A stretch of 15,833 bases of DNA from NCBI GenBank assembly GCA_905236735.1, contig CAJOOU010000090.1:1-15833 (forward strand). Direction: 5' to 3'. Position numbers and translations under genes: made by a program. Each line of letters begins with the position of its first letter. Position 1 is the first letter of the stretch. The notes beneath the pieces are model-generated. The model made no database searches and was not told the origin of the DNA. It saw only the letters and a program-made list of their open reading frames with translations. The DNA comes from an uncultured Eubacterium sp. Lineage in GTDB: Bacteria; Bacillota; Clostridia; Lachnospirales; Lachnospiraceae. Positions 1-6,635 of the stretch are shown here, piece by piece.

Positions 1-767
1 ATACCTGCCCGAAGCAGGCTGCAGTCAGATTTGAGATAGGAGACTCTACTGTTACCGTGGGTGGTATGTGCAAGGGCTCAGGGATGATTCATCCTGATAT
101 GTGTACAATGCTGAGTTTTGTATCTACTGATTTAAATATTTCAAAAGAGCTTTTAGATAAGGCGCTAAAGGAAAATGTTAAAGATACATATAATATGATT
201 TCCGTAGACGGGGATACTTCAACAAATGATACCTGCCTTCTTATGGCAAATGCCATGGCGGGGAACGAGAAGATAACGGATGAAAGCGATGAGGGGTACA
301 TAAAATTTAAAGAGGCATTAAATTATGTAAACGAAACCCTGGCTAAAAAAATGGCCGGTGACGGAGAGGGCGCCACAGCCCTATTCGAAGTTCTCGTAAA
401 CGGAGCCGATACAAAGGAAAATGCAAAGATACTTGCTAAATCGGTGATTACATCAAATCTTACCAAGGCTGCAATTTTCGGACATGATGCCAACTGGGGC
501 AGAATCCTTTGCGCGCTCGGATACTCGGGAGTTGAGTTTGAGCCGGAGAAGGTGGAACTTTATTTTGAAAGCAGGGCCGGCAGGATTCTTATCGCGAAAG
601 ACGGCTGCGGAGTAGACTTTGATGAAGATATGGCTTCGAAGATATTATCCGAGGAAGAAGTGACGGCAACAGTAAATATGAATATGGACGGAAATGCATC
701 GGCGAGAGCGTGGGGATGCGACCTGACATATGATTATGTAAAAATAAATGCAGACTACAGATCATAA
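1..767 (+). CDS. argJ: Bifunctional glutamate N-acetyltransferase / amino-acid acetyltransferase ArgJ, 3' part
   Basis: ArgJ moves the acetyl group from N-acetylornithine to glutamate, closing the acetyl cycle of arginine synthesis in the cytoplasm. The reading frame is open from base 3, so the 5' end lies outside the window; about 254 of the roughly 400 usual residues are present. The frame starts within the conserved stretch leading to VGGMCKGSGMIHPDMCTML. The Thr of CTML (codon 105-107) is the family's autocleavage site and N-terminal nucleophile of the beta chain, so the whole beta chain is here. The C-terminus DYVKINADYRS matches the family ending. An in-frame GTG at 57 is internal and not a real start. 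argB follows 21 bases downstream, so the genes are surely cotranscribed. Residue Cys rather than the common Ala precedes the cleavage Thr, a conservative change. Confidence 0.95.
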   Translation, partial: TCPKQAAVRFEIGDSTVTVGGMCKGSGMIHPDMCTMLSFVSTDLNISKELLDKALKENVKDTYNMISVDGDTSTNDTCLLMANAMAGNEKITDESDEGYIKFKEALNYVNETLAKKMAGDGEGATALFEVLVNGADTKENAKILAKSVITSNLTKAAIFGHDANWGRILCALGYSGVEFEPEKVELYFESRAGRILIAKDGCGVDFDEDMASKILSEEEVTATVNMNMDGNASARAWGCDLTYDYVKINADYRS

Positions 768-788
768 ATTACCTAAGCGGAGGGAAAA

Positions 789-1682
789 ATGGACAGGAAC
801 ATGGACAAATATCTGGAGAAGGCGCAGGTACTTATTGAAGCGCTTCCATATATCCAGAGATTTAACAGAAGGATAATAGTAGTTAAATACGGCGGAAGCG
901 CCATGACTGACGAGGGACTTAAAAAAAGTGTTATTGAGGATGTTACTCTTTTAAAACTCGTTGGATTTAAGCCGATTATCGTACACGGAGGCGGAAAGGA
1001 AATCAGCCGCTGGGTTTCGAAGGTGGGCATGGAACCAAAGTTTATAAACGGTTTCAGGGTTACAGACGAAGATACCATGGAAATCGTTGAAATGGTTTTA
1101 AACAAGGTAAATAAAAGCCTTGTGGATAAGGTTCTGCAGCTTGGCGTTAGAGCTGTGGGTATAAGCGGAAAAGACGGCGGTCTGCTTAAGGTAAACAAAA
1201 AGTACGCAGACGGCAAGGATATAGGATATGTGGGAGATGTCAGCTGTGTTGATCCTAAGATAATATATGACCTGCTTGAAAAGGATTTTCTGCCGATAAT
1301 TGCTCCAATTGGAGTGGATGATGATTATAATACCTACAATGTAAATGCCGATGATGCTGCATCTGCAATAGCAAAGGCGGTAAAGGCGGAAAAACTTGCC
1401 TTTCTGTCTGATGTTGAAGGAGTGTATATGGATCTGGAAAATCCGGATTCGCTTATTTCGGAGCTCCATGTCGGAGATGCGAAAAAGCTGATTACTGACG
1501 GTATTATAAACGGAGGAATGCTGCCCAAGATAAATAACTGCATTGATGTGGTTGAAAACGGCGTAAGAAGGGTACATATTCTCGATGGAAGGATACCGCA
1601 CTGTCTGCTGCTCGAAATATTTACCAACAAAGGTATAGGCACAGCAATACTTGATGATAATGAGGAAAAATACAATGATTAA
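789..1682 (+). CDS. argB: Acetylglutamate kinase ArgB, arginine-sensitive type
   Basis: ArgB phosphorylates N-acetylglutamate with ATP, the second step of the acetylated arginine pathway. The protein is 297 residues. Seen in the sequence: VKYGGSAM with Lys33, VHGGGKE (66-71) for substrate binding, NADDAASAIA (186-195), and GGMLPK with Lys247. The N-terminal helix (about 7-27, ending ALPYIQRFNRR) and the C-terminal HILDGR..H..LLEIF....GIGT pattern are the family signature of arginine-inhibited, hexameric kinases, so end-product inhibition by arginine is inferred. A GGAGGG site at 779-784 lies close to ATG 789; the in-frame ATG at 804 has no suitably placed site, so 789 is preferred. The last 8 bases overlap argD, which suggests translational coupling. 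Confidence 0.96.
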   Translation: MDRNMDKYLEKAQVLIEALPYIQRFNRRIIVVKYGGSAMTDEGLKKSVIEDVTLLKLVGFKPIIVHGGGKEISRWVSKVGMEPKFINGFRVTDEDTMEIVEMVLNKVNKSLVDKVLQLGVRAVGISGKDGGLLKVNKKYADGKDIGYVGDVSCVDPKIIYDLLEKDFLPIIAPIGVDDDYNTYNVNADDAASAIAKAVKAEKLAFLSDVEGVYMDLENPDSLISELHVGDAKKLITDGIINGGMLPKINNCIDVVENGVRRVHILDGRIPHCLLLEIFTNKGIGTAILDDNEEKYND

Positions 1683-2880
1683 TATGGATTCAAAAGAATA
1701 TATGTCGCAAACCGAAGAAAACCTTCTTCATACCTATAACCGTTTTCAGATGGTACTTGAAAAGGGAGAAGGAGTATATCTGTATGATACTGACGGGAAA
1801 AAATACCTGGATTTTGCATCGGGAATCGGTGTAATGGCATTCGGTTACAGCAATGAGGAATTTAAAGATGCCCTCAAAAACCAGATAGACAAGGTAACGC
1901 ATGTATCAAATCTGTTTTACAATGAGACGGTAAACAGCGCTGCCGCTAAACTAAAAAAACATTCGGGCATGGACAGGGTGTTTTTTACAAACAGCGGAAC
2001 CGAGGCCATAGAAGGCGCAATAAAGGCTGCAAAAAAATATGCCTATACGGTTGATAATAAAAATACTGACCATGAAATCATAGCAATGAACAATTCTTTC
2101 CACGGCAGGAGTATGGGCGCACTTTCAGTAACGGGAAATGAGCATTACAGGGCGCCGTTTGAAGGTCTTATCCCCGGGATACATTTTGCAAACTACAATG
2201 ACATTGAAAGCGTAAGAGAGCTGGTAAATGAAAAAACATGTGCAATTATCATGGAACCTTTACAGGGAGAAGGAGGAATTTATCCTGCATCTGATGAATT
2301 CATGGAAGGTATTAAAAAGCTACAGAAGGAAAATAACATTCTCCTTATTTTCGATGAAGTACAGTGTGGAATGGGCAGGACAGGTAAAATGTTTGCCTTC
2401 CAGCATTATGATATAAAGCCTGACATAATATGCTGCGCTAAAGGTATCGGAAACGGTGTGCCGGTGGGAGCATTTGCAATGACAGAAGATGTGGCGGTCA
2501 AATCCCTGGTTCCGGGTGACCACGGAAGTACCTACGGTGGCAATCCTTTTGTTTGTGCGGCTGTTAACAAGGTTTTTGAAATCTTTGAAAGAGACGGAAT
2601 ACTTGAATCGGTAAATGAAGTCGGTCAATATCTCGAAGAAAAGCTTGATGGGCTTGTATCCAAATATGATGCCGTTAAATCAAGAAGAGGACGGGGGCTT
2701 ATGCAGGGACTTGAACTGAATGTACCGGTCGGAGAGGTTATAAATGAGGCAATTGCCTCAGGTCTTATTGTGATTTCGGCCGAGGGCAATGTCCTTAGAA
2801 TGCTGCCCCCTCTTGTAATAGAGAAAAAACATGTTGATGAGATGATTGGAATCCTTGAAAAATCTTTTTCAAAATTTTAA
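1675..2880 (+). CDS. argD: Acetylornithine aminotransferase ArgD
   Basis: ArgD is a PLP-dependent class III aminotransferase that converts N-acetylglutamate semialdehyde to N-acetylornithine using glutamate. The protein is 401 residues from ATG 1675. Motifs in order: NSGTEAIEGAIKAAKK (106-121, phosphate cradle), SFHGRSMGALS (141-151), IFDEVQCGMGRTG (225-237) with Asp227 for the PLP pyridine nitrogen, AKGIGNGVPVGAF with Lys256 as the Schiff-base Lys, and GSTYGGNP (284-291). The frame opens at TTG 1651, but GAGGAA at 1662-1667 is 7 bases before ATG 1675, and this start fits the family length, so 1675 is chosen; ATG 1684 is a minor alternative. The start overlaps the argB stop. No intrinsic terminator is visible after the stop, so the arg operon may partly read into comEA. 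Confidence 0.96.
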   Translation: MINMDSKEYMSQTEENLLHTYNRFQMVLEKGEGVYLYDTDGKKYLDFASGIGVMAFGYSNEEFKDALKNQIDKVTHVSNLFYNETVNSAAAKLKKHSGMDRVFFTNSGTEAIEGAIKAAKKYAYTVDNKNTDHEIIAMNNSFHGRSMGALSVTGNEHYRAPFEGLIPGIHFANYNDIESVRELVNEKTCAIIMEPLQGEGGIYPASDEFMEGIKKLQKENNILLIFDEVQCGMGRTGKMFAFQHYDIKPDIICCAKGIGNGVPVGAFAMTEDVAVKSLVPGDHGSTYGGNPFVCAAVNKVFEIFERDGILESVNEVGQYLEEKLDGLVSKYDAVKSRRGRGLMQGLELNVPVGEVINEAIASGLIVISAEGNVLRMLPPLVIEKKHVDEMIGILEKSFSKF

Positions 2881-2887
2881 AGTGCTA

Positions 2888-2916
2888 TTGTAAATCAAAA
2901 AAAAATTAGGTAAAAT
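2888..2916 (+). promoter_or_regulatory. Sigma-A-like promoter for the comEA operon
   Basis: TTGTAA (2888-2893) and TAAAAT (2911-2916) are separated by exactly 17 bases, including an A-rich tract. It starts 8 bases after the argD stop and predicts a transcript start near 2923, giving a leader of about 43 bases that carries the 2937-2960 hairpin. The match is by eye. Confidence 0.6.
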
Positions 2917-2936
2917 TATTCACATAGTTTACCTGA

Positions 2937-2960
2937 CGCTTCCCGGACATTCTGGGAGCG
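2937..2960 (+). promoter_or_regulatory. Leader hairpin covering the comEA ribosome binding site
   Basis: CGCTTCCC (2937-2944) pairs with GGGAGCG (2954-2960), with either one bulged T or a T-G wobble, leaving a short loop. The right arm contains GGGAG (2954-2958), the only Shine-Dalgarno candidate, 7 bases before ATG 2966. Folding would hide the ribosome binding site. No U-tract follows, so it is not an ordinary terminator of the arg operon. Any regulatory role is inference. Confidence 0.5.
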
Positions 2961-2965
2961 TATAT

Positions 2966-3529
2966 ATGAAAAAAATATTAATTACAGCGGTTGTTTTTGC
3001 AGCCGCTTTAATGGTATCCTGCACTCCGGGAGAAAGAGGCGGCGTCATTATCTCAGATGACGGCGGTAACTTTGGGGAGGATGAGACGCAAGATGCAGCG
3101 CATAGCAGTGAAATTGTTGTTTATGTTACAGGTGCCGTGGTAAGCCCCGGAGTTTATACTCTTTATGAAGGGGACAGAATCTATCAGCTTATAGATATGG
3201 CCGGAGGTTTTAGGGACGATGCTGCGCAGGGAGCTGTCAATCTGGCTGAGGTACTTTCGGACGGGCAACAGATAAACATCTGTACTGCCGAAGAATACGA
3301 AAGCGAAAAAGAGGCGGCCAAAGAGGCCGGCAGCGGACTCGTAAACATTAATACGGCAACAAAGGAAGAACTGATGACACTGCCCGGGATAGGAGAGGCC
3401 AAGGCGGATTTGATTATCTCATACAGGAATACTCAGGGAAGTTTCAAAAACGCGGAAGACATAAAAAATATTAGCGGCATTAAGGATGGAGTCTACAGCC
3501 GTATAAAAGATTATATTTGCATAGAATAA
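2966..3529 (+). CDS. comEA: ComEA-like competence DNA receptor, predicted lipoprotein
   Basis: ComEA binds incoming double-stranded DNA outside the membrane and hands it to the ComEC channel. The 187-residue protein has a short signal peptide (MKK then a hydrophobic run 4-17) ending MVSC, so Cys19 is a likely lipidation site. An acidic, Gly-rich linker follows (about 24-46), then an SLBB domain (49-106, starting VVYVTGAVVSPGVYTL) and a C-terminal helix-hairpin-helix pair (124-187) with the DNA-binding hairpin LPGIGEAKA (139-147) and a second hairpin ISGIKDG (169-175). Domain order and size match ComEA, whose usual anchor is an N-terminal membrane helix; lipid anchoring would be a variation. 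The lipobox is imperfect (Met at -3, Val at -2, Ser at -1). The response regulator gene follows 12 bases later. Confidence 0.88.
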   Translation: MKKILITAVVFAAALMVSCTPGERGGVIISDDGGNFGEDETQDAAHSSEIVVYVTGAVVSPGVYTLYEGDRIYQLIDMAGGFRDDAAQGAVNLAEVLSDGQQINICTAEEYESEKEAAKEAGSGLVNINTATKEELMTLPGIGEAKADLIISYRNTQGSFKNAEDIKNISGIKDGVYSRIKDYICIE

Positions 3530-3541
3530 CGGAGACAAAAA

Positions 3542-4237
3542 ATGGCAAGGAAAATTTTGGTCGTTGATGATGAAAAACTTATCGTAAAAGGTCTGAAGTT
3601 CAGCCTGGAGCAGGATGATATGGAGGTCGACTGCGCATACGACGGAGAAGAAGCTCTCGAGAAAATACGCAAGGGAAATTACGATATCATCCTTCTGGAT
3701 GTTATGCTGCCCAAACTTGACGGATTTGAGGTATGCACGCAGGTAAGAGAATTTTCAAATGTACCTATCATTATGTTAACTGCAAAAAGTGATGATATGG
3801 ATAAAATACTCGGACTTGATTATGGTGCAGACGACTATATTACAAAGCCGTTTAATGTGCTTGAGGTAAAAGCGAGAATCAAGGCTATAATGAGAAGAAT
3901 ATCATCAAAAGACCGCCAGCAGAACACGCAGTCTGCTTCGGTTATAGTAAACGGAGATATGAAACTTGATACCGAGAGCAGACGGGTGTACATATCAGGC
4001 CGGGAAATCAGACTTACATCAAAGGAATTTGATATATTGGAGCTGATGATTACAAATCAGAACAAGGTATACAGCAGGGATGCCCTGCTTAAAATAATCT
4101 GGGGAGAGGATTATCCGGGTGATGTCAGAACCGTGGATGTACATGTCAGACGACTCAGGGAAAAAATCGAAACCAATCCCAGCGAGCCGAAATATGTTCA
4201 CACTAAGTGGGGAACAGGATACTATTTTCAGGGATAA
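3542..4237 (+). CDS. OmpR/PhoB-family DNA-binding response regulator
   Basis: This cytoplasmic transcription factor is activated by phosphotransfer from a sensor kinase, almost certainly the product of the next gene. The protein is 231 residues. The receiver domain (about 1-118) has the full active site: acidic pair Asp9/Asp10, phosphoacceptor Asp53 in LLDVMLPKLDG, Thr80 and Lys102 in the KPF motif. A linker with a run of polar residues (about 120-130) leads to a C-terminal winged helix (about 135-231) with RLTSKEFDILELM and the recognition region DVRTVDVHVRRLREKI, ending in the usual WGTGYYF hairpin. GGAGA at 3531-3535 is 6 bases before ATG 3542. It resembles WalR/PhoB/MtrA-type regulators; the exact orthology and its targets cannot be told from sequence alone. 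Confidence 0.92.
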   Translation: MARKILVVDDEKLIVKGLKFSLEQDDMEVDCAYDGEEALEKIRKGNYDIILLDVMLPKLDGFEVCTQVREFSNVPIIMLTAKSDDMDKILGLDYGADDYITKPFNVLEVKARIKAIMRRISSKDRQQNTQSASVIVNGDMKLDTESRRVYISGREIRLTSKEFDILELMITNQNKVYSRDALLKIIWGEDYPGDVRTVDVHVRRLREKIETNPSEPKYVHTKWGTGYYFQG

Positions 4238-4244
4238 TGTATAA

Positions 4245-5666
4245 ATGAAACATTTTAAATTGGGATTTGATTTTTTGGGAAGCATTCGCTTCTATATATT
4301 TTTGATGGTTTTTTTTGCCGGACTTATACCATCGCTTTTTCTGACATCGTCGGTTCTGGGCGGTTATGAAAGAAGGACGGTGTCCTCTGAGACCATTCGT
4401 ATAACAGCACAGTCAAAACTTCTTGCCAACAGACTTGTGGCTGACGGTTTTTTTGAAAACAATTCAGATGTTTCCTACGACCAGATTGAACTTCTGGCAT
4501 CTTATTATGAAGGCAGGATAATACTGATAGATACCGATTATGAGATTGTTTATGACAGCTACGGTATTGATGAAGGAAAGACGGTAGTTTCCGAAAAGGT
4601 ATTTGAATGCATGAGAGGCCTCGATGTCTCTAATTATGATTCCGCAAACGGCTATATAGAGGTCTGTGTGCCGGTGACCGAAAATGACGAGGTCATAGGT
4701 GTTATTGCCGTATCCAAATCATCATCCGGGATTTCTGCCGATATGGATTATATTAAACAGAATGCCTTTGTGATGCAGTTTTCCATTATGATTCTTGTTA
4801 TTTTCATAGCCATTTACGGCTCAGGCAAGCTGATGAAACCGTTTGGTGTGATGAGTGAATCCATAGACAGGATACAGACCGACTATGAAAACGAGCAGCT
4901 TTCGGTACTTAATTATACCGAAACCAAGGAGATCTCAAAGGCATTTAACGCCATGCTTTCCCGCATCAAAACCCTTGATGATTCAAGACAGGAGTTTGTT
5001 TCCAATGTCTCTCATGAGCTTAAAACTCCGCTTACTTCGATGAAGGTTCTGGCAGACTCGCTTTTGGATCAGGAGGATGTACCGAATGAACTTTATAAGG
5101 AGTTTATGACAGATATTGCAGAGGAAATTGACCGTGAAAACAAGATAATAAATGACCTTCTTTCTCTGGTTAAACTTGATAAATCGCAGGGAGTGCTCAA
5201 TATTACACAGGTAAATGTAAATGAGCTTATGGAGCTGACGCTTAAAAGACTTCGTCCGATAGCGGGTAAGAAAAACATAGAAATAGTATATGAAACTCTT
5301 CGTCCGGTAAGTGCGGAAATTGATGAGGTCAAGATGGCGCTTGTATTTACCAATCTTGTGGAGAATGCAATAAAATACAATGTGGAAGACGGATGGGTTC
5401 ATGTATCGCTTAACGCTGACCATCAGTTCTTTTATGTTACGGTGGAAGACGGGGGTATAGGTATACCCGAGGAGTCGGTGGAGCACATATTTGAAAGATT
5501 TTACAGAGCCGACAAATCACACTCACGGGAGATAGGTGGTACCGGCCTGGGACTGGCTATAGTGCGTAATGCTGTACTTATGCACAGAGGAGCTATTCAG
5601 GTTAACTCAACAGAGGGCAAAGGTTCGACATTTTCGCTTAGAGTTCCTTTGACATATGCATCATAA
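4245..5666 (+). CDS. Membrane sensor histidine kinase
   Basis: This 473-residue protein is the likely partner of the upstream response regulator. Layout: membrane segment 1 (about 15-39), an extracytoplasmic sensor region of about 135 residues with a PAS-like beta pattern (RIILIDTDYEIVYDS, then EVIGVIAVSKS), membrane segment 2 (about 174-193), a HAMP-like linker (194-246), a HisKA dimerisation domain with phosphoacceptor His257 in FVSNVSHELKTPLTS, and a HATPase domain with N box NLVENAIKYN (370-379), G1 DGGIGI (402-407), F box FERFYR (416-421) and G2 GTGLGLA (432-438). All catalytic motifs are intact. It begins 7 bases after the regulator stop; AGGG at 4230-4233 inside the preceding coding end is the ribosome site. 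The signal sensed is unknown. Overall layout resembles WalK/PhoR/MtrB kinases. Confidence 0.93.
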   Translation: MKHFKLGFDFLGSIRFYIFLMVFFAGLIPSLFLTSSVLGGYERRTVSSETIRITAQSKLLANRLVADGFFENNSDVSYDQIELLASYYEGRIILIDTDYEIVYDSYGIDEGKTVVSEKVFECMRGLDVSNYDSANGYIEVCVPVTENDEVIGVIAVSKSSSGISADMDYIKQNAFVMQFSIMILVIFIAIYGSGKLMKPFGVMSESIDRIQTDYENEQLSVLNYTETKEISKAFNAMLSRIKTLDDSRQEFVSNVSHELKTPLTSMKVLADSLLDQEDVPNELYKEFMTDIAEEIDRENKIINDLLSLVKLDKSQGVLNITQVNVNELMELTLKRLRPIAGKKNIEIVYETLRPVSAEIDEVKMALVFTNLVENAIKYNVEDGWVHVSLNADHQFFYVTVEDGGIGIPEESVEHIFERFYRADKSHSREIGGTGLGLAIVRNAVLMHRGAIQVNSTEGKGSTFSLRVPLTYAS

Positions 5667-5678
5667 GGAGGGGATGGA

Positions 5679-6635
5679 ATGGACAAAACTAAAAAGTTAT
5701 TTTTATTTTTAATAATATCCATACTTGGCTTTATCCTTGCAGGATGCAAAGATGCTGACAGTGACGGCTATAAGATATACTATCTTAGCAGCGATTATCT
5801 TTCCCTTGTAGAGGAAAGTGTTGAGATACACGGCGATACTCTTGGAACTATAACGGATGAACTCATAGAGTATATGAATACGGACAGCAGGGATGATGAC
5901 CTCGTAAAACCCCTGCCCGGAGATATAGAGATAAAAAGCTATGAGATAAACGATAACATTATGAGCATATATTTCAGCTCGCAGTACAGTGAACTTGATA
6001 AAAATGTTGAGGTTTTGGTACGCACTTCTGTTGTAAAGACCATGCTTCAGGTGCCTGATGTATCGGGAGTATATTTTTATATAGGTGATATTCCGCTAAC
6101 AGACTCAAAGGGCAATGTTATAGGCATAATGACAGAGGATAGTTTTTCGATTAATCCCGGAAGCCGGATTAATTCTCTGGCTACGGCGGATATAACTCTT
6201 TATTTTGCAAACGAAGAAGGCACCGGGCTAGTAATGGAGCAGCAGAGCGTACATTATGTCAGCAGCATATCGCTTGAAAAACTTGTAGTGGAAAGACTGA
6301 TAGAAGGACCTGTCGGAGACGGCATGCAGGCAAGTATACCGGAAAATGCGGATATACTCAGCGTAATGGTAAACGACGGCATCTGTTATGTGAATTTTGA
6401 TGATGGTTTTCTGGTACAGAATTATGATGTTACCGAGCAGGTAGTTATATATTCAATAGTAAACAGTATTTTGGAACTCGGAACAACAACTAAGGTACAA
6501 ATAAGCGTAAACGGATCTTCGGATATGGTATACAGGGATTCGCTCAGCCTAAACCAGATGTTTACAAAGGATTTGTCCCTTGTTACAAATACCGATGTTC
6601 TTAATGAAACGGAGGTGGAACTTACTGACGAATAA
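5679..6635 (+). CDS. Lipoprotein with two GerMN domains
   Basis: The 318-residue protein starts with a textbook lipoprotein signal: a KK pair, a hydrophobic stretch (7-20) and the lipobox LAGC with Cys23 as the lipidated residue, so it should sit on the outer face of the membrane. Two copies of the GerMN (sporulation/spore germination) fold follow, roughly 33-150 and 172-295. The second is clearer: ITLYFANEEG, then LVVERLIEGPVGDG and the strand NDGICYVNFDDGF. GerMN domains occur in Bacillus GerM and in actinobacterial LpqB, where the gene follows mtrA-mtrB and the protein modulates the MtrB kinase. The order here (regulator, kinase, GerMN lipoprotein) is the same, so a role as accessory to the upstream kinase is inferred. 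No beta-propeller as in LpqB is present. The ribosome site AAGGAGGGG (5665-5673) is very strong. Confidence 0.88.
   Translation: MDKTKKLFLFLIISILGFILAGCKDADSDGYKIYYLSSDYLSLVEESVEIHGDTLGTITDELIEYMNTDSRDDDLVKPLPGDIEIKSYEINDNIMSIYFSSQYSELDKNVEVLVRTSVVKTMLQVPDVSGVYFYIGDIPLTDSKGNVIGIMTEDSFSINPGSRINSLATADITLYFANEEGTGLVMEQQSVHYVSSISLEKLVVERLIEGPVGDGMQASIPENADILSVMVNDGICYVNFDDGFLVQNYDVTEQVVIYSIVNSILELGTTTKVQISVNGSSDMVYRDSLSLNQMFTKDLSLVTNTDVLNETEVELTDE
6611..6618 (+). promoter_or_regulatory. Strong ribosome binding site pointing to a CTG start for comEC
   Basis: GGAGGTGG is near-perfect and lies 6 bases before an in-frame CTG at 6625-6627. No ATG, GTG or TTG lies in the comEC frame within reach downstream. 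It also encodes Glu-Val of the acidic tail of the preceding lipoprotein, so it could be chance. Confidence 0.45.

Noticed and set aside
1098..1601. Long minus-strand open frame (167 codons) opposite argB
   Set aside because: It lies wholly inside argB, has low-complexity, Tyr/Ile-rich translation, no ribosome site and no family motif; it is a shadow of the real gene.
1651..1674. TTG 1651 as the argD start
   Set aside because: It would extend ArgD into argB by 32 bases; the well-placed GAGGAA before ATG 1675 and family length favour the shorter form.
2937..2960. Terminator of the arg operon
   Set aside because: The stem is not followed by a T-run and lies directly on the comEA ribosome site, so a leader hairpin is the better reading.
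4983..5486. Long minus-strand open frame (167 codons) opposite the histidine kinase gene
   Set aside because: It is antisense to conserved HisKA and HATPase motifs and its translation resembles no protein family, so it is a shadow frame.
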